From Chlorobiota bacterium (GTDB lineage Bacteria; Bacteroidota; Bacteroidia; Bacteroidales; JAADGE01): 14,226 bases of DNA. Positions 11,603-14,226 of this stretch are shown here, piece after piece (positions within the stretch are counted from its first letter, which is position 1; the number at the start of each line of letters is the position of its first letter). Under the pieces are notes generated by a model. It had not been told where the DNA came from. It was given only the letters and a program-made list of their open reading frames with translations, and searched no databases. The DNA lies in the NCBI GenBank assembly GCA_030592825.1, contig JAUVIG010000051.1:1-14226 (forward strand), written 5' to 3'. A program made the translations under genes and the position numbers.

Positions 11603-13996
11603 ATGACAAAATATTTTTTAGCGGCAACTTTTATTTTGTTGCTTCATTTATTTTCGTATTCTCAAAAACATACCGTCAGCGGATATGTTGAAAATGCTGA
11701 ATCAGGAGAAAAACTTGCAGGAGCTGTTGTATATATAGCAGGTGCTGCCAATTTGGGTACTATGGCTAATGCCTATGGGTTTTACAGTCTTACCGTACCG
11801 GATATGAAAGTGAAACTGACAGCTTCATATATAGGATATGCTACACAGGTTGTTGAGTTTAATCTTATAAAAGATACACTTATTATTTTTTCATTAACCA
11901 CTGCAAATGAGATTGAGGAAGTTGAAATTTTCGGGAGAAAAACAGAAGCCGAAAAAACAGAAATGGGAAAAATTGATGTTTCGATTAAAACTATTAAAAC
12001 CATTCCGGCATTATTCGGAGAAGTTGATGTTTTAAAAGCTATACAATTATTACCCGGAGTACAATCGGGAACTGAAGGAACAAGCGGCTTTTATGTAAGA
12101 GGAGGAGGGCCTGATCAAAATCTTATTTTAATTGACGGTGTGCCGGTATATAATGCAAATCATTTGTTTGGTTTCTTTTCAATTTTCAATGCTGATGCGA
12201 TTAGTGATGTCAGTATTACAAAAGGAGGTTTTCCTGCTCGATACGGCGGAAGGCTTTCTTCAGTTTTGGATATAAGAATGAAAGAGGGAAATATGAAAAA
12301 GATTTCGGGAACGGCATCAATAGGATTAATTTCATCTAAGTTTATGCTTGAAGGCCCGATCATTAAAGATAAAACCTCTTTCTTAATTTCGGCACGAAGA
12401 ACTTACATTGATATTTTGTCTTGGCCTATTCAAAAAATATATACGAATAAACAAGAGGAAGGTACAAAATCAAGAAGCGGATATTATTTTTGGGATATTA
12501 ATGCTAAAGTAAATCATAAATTTTCTGATAAAGACAGAATTTACTTAAGTGTTTATACCGGGAAAGATAAAGCATATGCAAATATTGAGGATGCTTGGGA
12601 AGAGTACAAAGATGAATTTAAAAGTAATTTAAATTGGGGAAATATTACTTCTGCTTTCAGATGGAATCATATTCTCGGGAAAAAAATGTTTTCAAATGTA
12701 ATATTATCATACAGTCGCTATAAGTTCGGAATTGAAATGAGTGAGAAATCAACTAATACTAATACTGATGAATTTGAAGAATTTGCTTTCGGATACAGTT
12801 CAGGAATTGAAGATTATGCCGGAAAAATTGATTTTGATTATAACCCAAGTCCAAATCATAATATAAAATTTGGTGCAAATTATATTTATCATACATTCAG
12901 TCCGGGTATTCAAGCTATGAAATTCGACAGTAATGAGGAAAACTTACACATAGATACAACATTCGGAAATTCAAATATTTATGCAAGTGAATATTCAGTG
13001 TACGTTGAAGATGAAATCAGTATATTTAAAAACTTTAAAGCTAATATCGGATTTCATTATTCAGGATTTTACGTTAGTGATACTTTATACCAATCTTATC
13101 AACCAAGAATATCCGCAAGATATTTGATTACTCCAAAATGGTCAGTAAAAGCAGCTTATACAGAAATGGCTCAATATCTTCATTTACTTACAAATACTTC
13201 AATCGGAATGCCTACGGATTTGTGGATACCGGTAACAGATAATATAAAACCGCAAAAATCAACTCAGTATGCCTTTGGTTCAGCATATTCAATTAACGGT
13301 TACGATATCAGTATTGAAGCTTATTATAAAACAATGAGCAATATGATTGAATATAAGGAAGGAGCAAGCTTTTTCGGGGGCTTTGGGGAAGAAGGTGAAA
13401 GTGAAAGAGTTTGGGAAAATAAAATTGAAACCGACGGTAAAGGAACTTCATACGGGATTGAGTTGTTAATTAAAAAGAATGTAGGAAAAACAACAGGTTG
13501 GATAGGTTATACATTATCCAAAACCGATCGACAATTTTCCAATATCAGTTTCGGGGAATGGTATCCTTATACTTATGACAGAAGGCATGATATTGGCATT
13601 GTAATAACACATAAATTTAATGACAGAATAGATATTGGAGCAACTTGGGTGTTCGGAACAGGAAATGCCACGACACTGGCATTAGAGAGGTATCAGGCAT
13701 TATCACCTGTAAGCAGTTTTTACGGTGAAATGTATTTTGAAGAAGTAACATTGGAACATATTGAAGAAAGAAACAATTTCAGAATGCCGGCATATCACCG
13801 ATTTGATTTGGGAGTGAATTTCAGAAAACAAAAAAAACACGGAAAACGAACATGGAGCGTTGGGGCATATAATGTATATAACAGAAAAAATCCCTTTTTC
13901 TTAAGATTCAGCAGAGATGATAACGGGGACAGGGCATTATTTCAATACAGTTTATTTCCGATTATTCCGTCGGTCAGTTACAGGTTTGATTTTTGA
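11603..13996 (+). CDS. TonB-dependent outer-membrane receptor with carboxypeptidase-regulatory-like domain
   Basis: The 797-residue protein has a Sec signal peptide (MTKYFLAATFILLLHLFSYS). A CarboxypepD-regulatory-like beta domain follows (about 22-105; VSGYVENAESGEKLAGAVVY and MANAYGFYSLTVP). The plug is at about 125-230, with PGVQSGTEGTSGFYVRGG, LILIDGVPVYN and the typical GGFPARYGGRLSSVLDIRM end. A long beta barrel runs to a terminal SYRFDF, the aromatic end used for outer-membrane insertion. It should import a substrate with energy from TonB/ExbBD; the substrate cannot be told. The start is taken at ATG 11603, because the upstream TTG at 11567 would put 12 unrelated residues before the signal peptide. 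The following gene looks like a DUF4249 lipoprotein, a common partner. The nearest upstream genes, on the other strand, are the isomerase operon. Confidence 0.93.
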   Translation: MTKYFLAATFILLLHLFSYSQKHTVSGYVENAESGEKLAGAVVYIAGAANLGTMANAYGFYSLTVPDMKVKLTASYIGYATQVVEFNLIKDTLIIFSLTTANEIEEVEIFGRKTEAEKTEMGKIDVSIKTIKTIPALFGEVDVLKAIQLLPGVQSGTEGTSGFYVRGGGPDQNLILIDGVPVYNANHLFGFFSIFNADAISDVSITKGGFPARYGGRLSSVLDIRMKEGNMKKISGTASIGLISSKFMLEGPIIKDKTSFLISARRTYIDILSWPIQKIYTNKQEEGTKSRSGYYFWDINAKVNHKFSDKDRIYLSVYTGKDKAYANIEDAWEEYKDEFKSNLNWGNITSAFRWNHILGKKMFSNVILSYSRYKFGIEMSEKSTNTNTDEFEEFAFGYSSGIEDYAGKIDFDYNPSPNHNIKFGANYIYHTFSPGIQAMKFDSNEENLHIDTTFGNSNIYASEYSVYVEDEISIFKNFKANIGFHYSGFYVSDTLYQSYQPRISARYLITPKWSVKAAYTEMAQYLHLLTNTSIGMPTDLWIPVTDNIKPQKSTQYAFGSAYSINGYDISIEAYYKTMSNMIEYKEGASFFGGFGEEGESERVWENKIETDGKGTSYGIELLIKKNVGKTTGWIGYTLSKTDRQFSNISFGEWYPYTYDRRHDIGIVITHKFNDRIDIGATWVFGTGNATTLALERYQALSPVSSFYGEMYFEEVTLEHIEERNNFRMPAYHRFDLGVNFRKQKKHGKRTWSVGAYNVYNRKNPFFLRFSRDDNGDRALFQYSLFPIIPSVSYRFDF

Positions 13997-14034
13997 ATGA
14001 AACTTGTATAGGATTGCCGGCAAAAGACTGAATT

Positions 14035-14073
14035 AAAATTCCCCCTTTTCTAAAGGGGGGTAGGGGGATTTTA
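14035..14073. repeat. C-rich/G-rich hairpin repeat between the receptor and the lipoprotein gene
   Basis: CCCCCTTT (14041-14048) and AAAGGGGG (14052-14059) form an 8-base stem with a 3-base loop. A second G run (GGGGG, 14063-14067) with ATTTT gives the competing outer pair AAAATTCCCCC / GGGGGATTTT. This GC-rich block is unlike the surrounding AT-rich DNA. The pattern resembles dispersed palindromic repeats (REP/MITE-like) that I recall from many bacterial genomes. Within the likely two-gene mRNA it could modulate read-through. Confidence 0.55.
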
Positions 14074-14118
14074 TCTCCGGATATATTATAGTAAATAACA
14101 TAACAAAATTATTTTCAA

Positions 14119-14226
14119 ATGAAAAAAATTATAATATTATCAGTTGCAATAATTTTAATAATTACTGCATGTGAAAAGAAATTAGATATTGATATTCCGG
14201 AAGGCGAAAAACATATTGTAGTGAAC
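14119..14226 (+). CDS. DUF4249-like lipoprotein, 5' end only (cut by window edge)
   Basis: Thirty-six codons are visible from ATG 14119 to the edge. A hydrophobic signal (MKKIIILSVAIILIITAC) ends in the lipobox I15-T16-A17-C18. The mature start EKKLDIDIPEGEKHIVVN resembles the beginning of DUF4249 proteins, in which the acylated Cys and a DIDxP segment precede a V-V-x beta strand. DUF4249 genes often follow TonB receptors of this type, and this one starts 122 bases after the receptor stop. The role of the family is unknown; a surface partner of the receptor is a reasonable guess. The family call rests on a short stretch plus position. Confidence 0.65.
   Translation, partial: MKKIIILSVAIILIITACEKKLDIDIPEGEKHIVVN

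Overview
The window looks like a piece of a Bacteroidota chromosome. It is strongly AT-rich, with short A-rich leaders and several TAnnTTTG promoter elements of the Bacteroidota type. It carries a protein with a type IX secretion (T9SS) C-terminal sorting domain, a DUF3127 protein, and a TonB-dependent receptor followed by the start of what looks like a DUF4249 lipoprotein. The exact lineage cannot be named from the sequence; an uncultured Bacteroidales-like organism is my inference. I see no rRNA, tRNA, CRISPR array or transposase gene.

Layout. Positions 1-3010 hold a possible partial gene leaving the left edge on the minus strand, then mtaB (tRNA ms2t6A37 methylthiotransferase) and a TPR lipoprotein, both on the plus strand. 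Positions 3231-5408 encode a large secreted multidomain cyclophilin with a T9SS sorting domain. A gene-free stretch of 457 bases with several inverted repeats follows (5409-5865) and separates it from a convergent minus-strand block. Read in the direction of transcription, the first minus-strand operon (8741 down to 5866) encodes a small metal-binding-domain lipoprotein, a dihydroorotate-dehydrogenase-like flavoprotein and a membrane SpoIIE/PP2C phosphatase with a Cache-like sensor. A single DUF3127 gene lies upstream of it (9251-8898). Next comes a second minus-strand operon (11330 down to 9459) of three peptidyl-prolyl isomerases: a frameshifted FKBP, an intact FKBP lipoprotein and a small cyclophilin. 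It ends in a clear intrinsic terminator at 9331-9362. Divergent from it, on the plus strand, are a TonB-dependent receptor (11603-13996) and the truncated start of its likely lipoprotein partner (14119 to the edge).

How the genes fit together. Four of the eleven full-size loci encode prolyl isomerases: one secreted through T9SS, one lipoprotein, one with a Sec signal peptide (frameshifted) and one without a recognisable signal. The window is therefore rich in protein-folding functions, mostly for the cell envelope. The adjacent TonB receptor is an outer-membrane protein, but a functional link to the isomerases is only inferred.

Most worth a second look: the single-base break in the upstream FKBP, which a one-base shift at an A6 run restores to a full 224-residue protein; the SSB-like acidic EEDIPF tail on the DUF3127 protein; the DHOD-like enzyme lacking the usual catalytic-loop cysteine; and several unexplained inverted and direct repeats in the spacers. 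I found no convincing wholly new multi-gene system.
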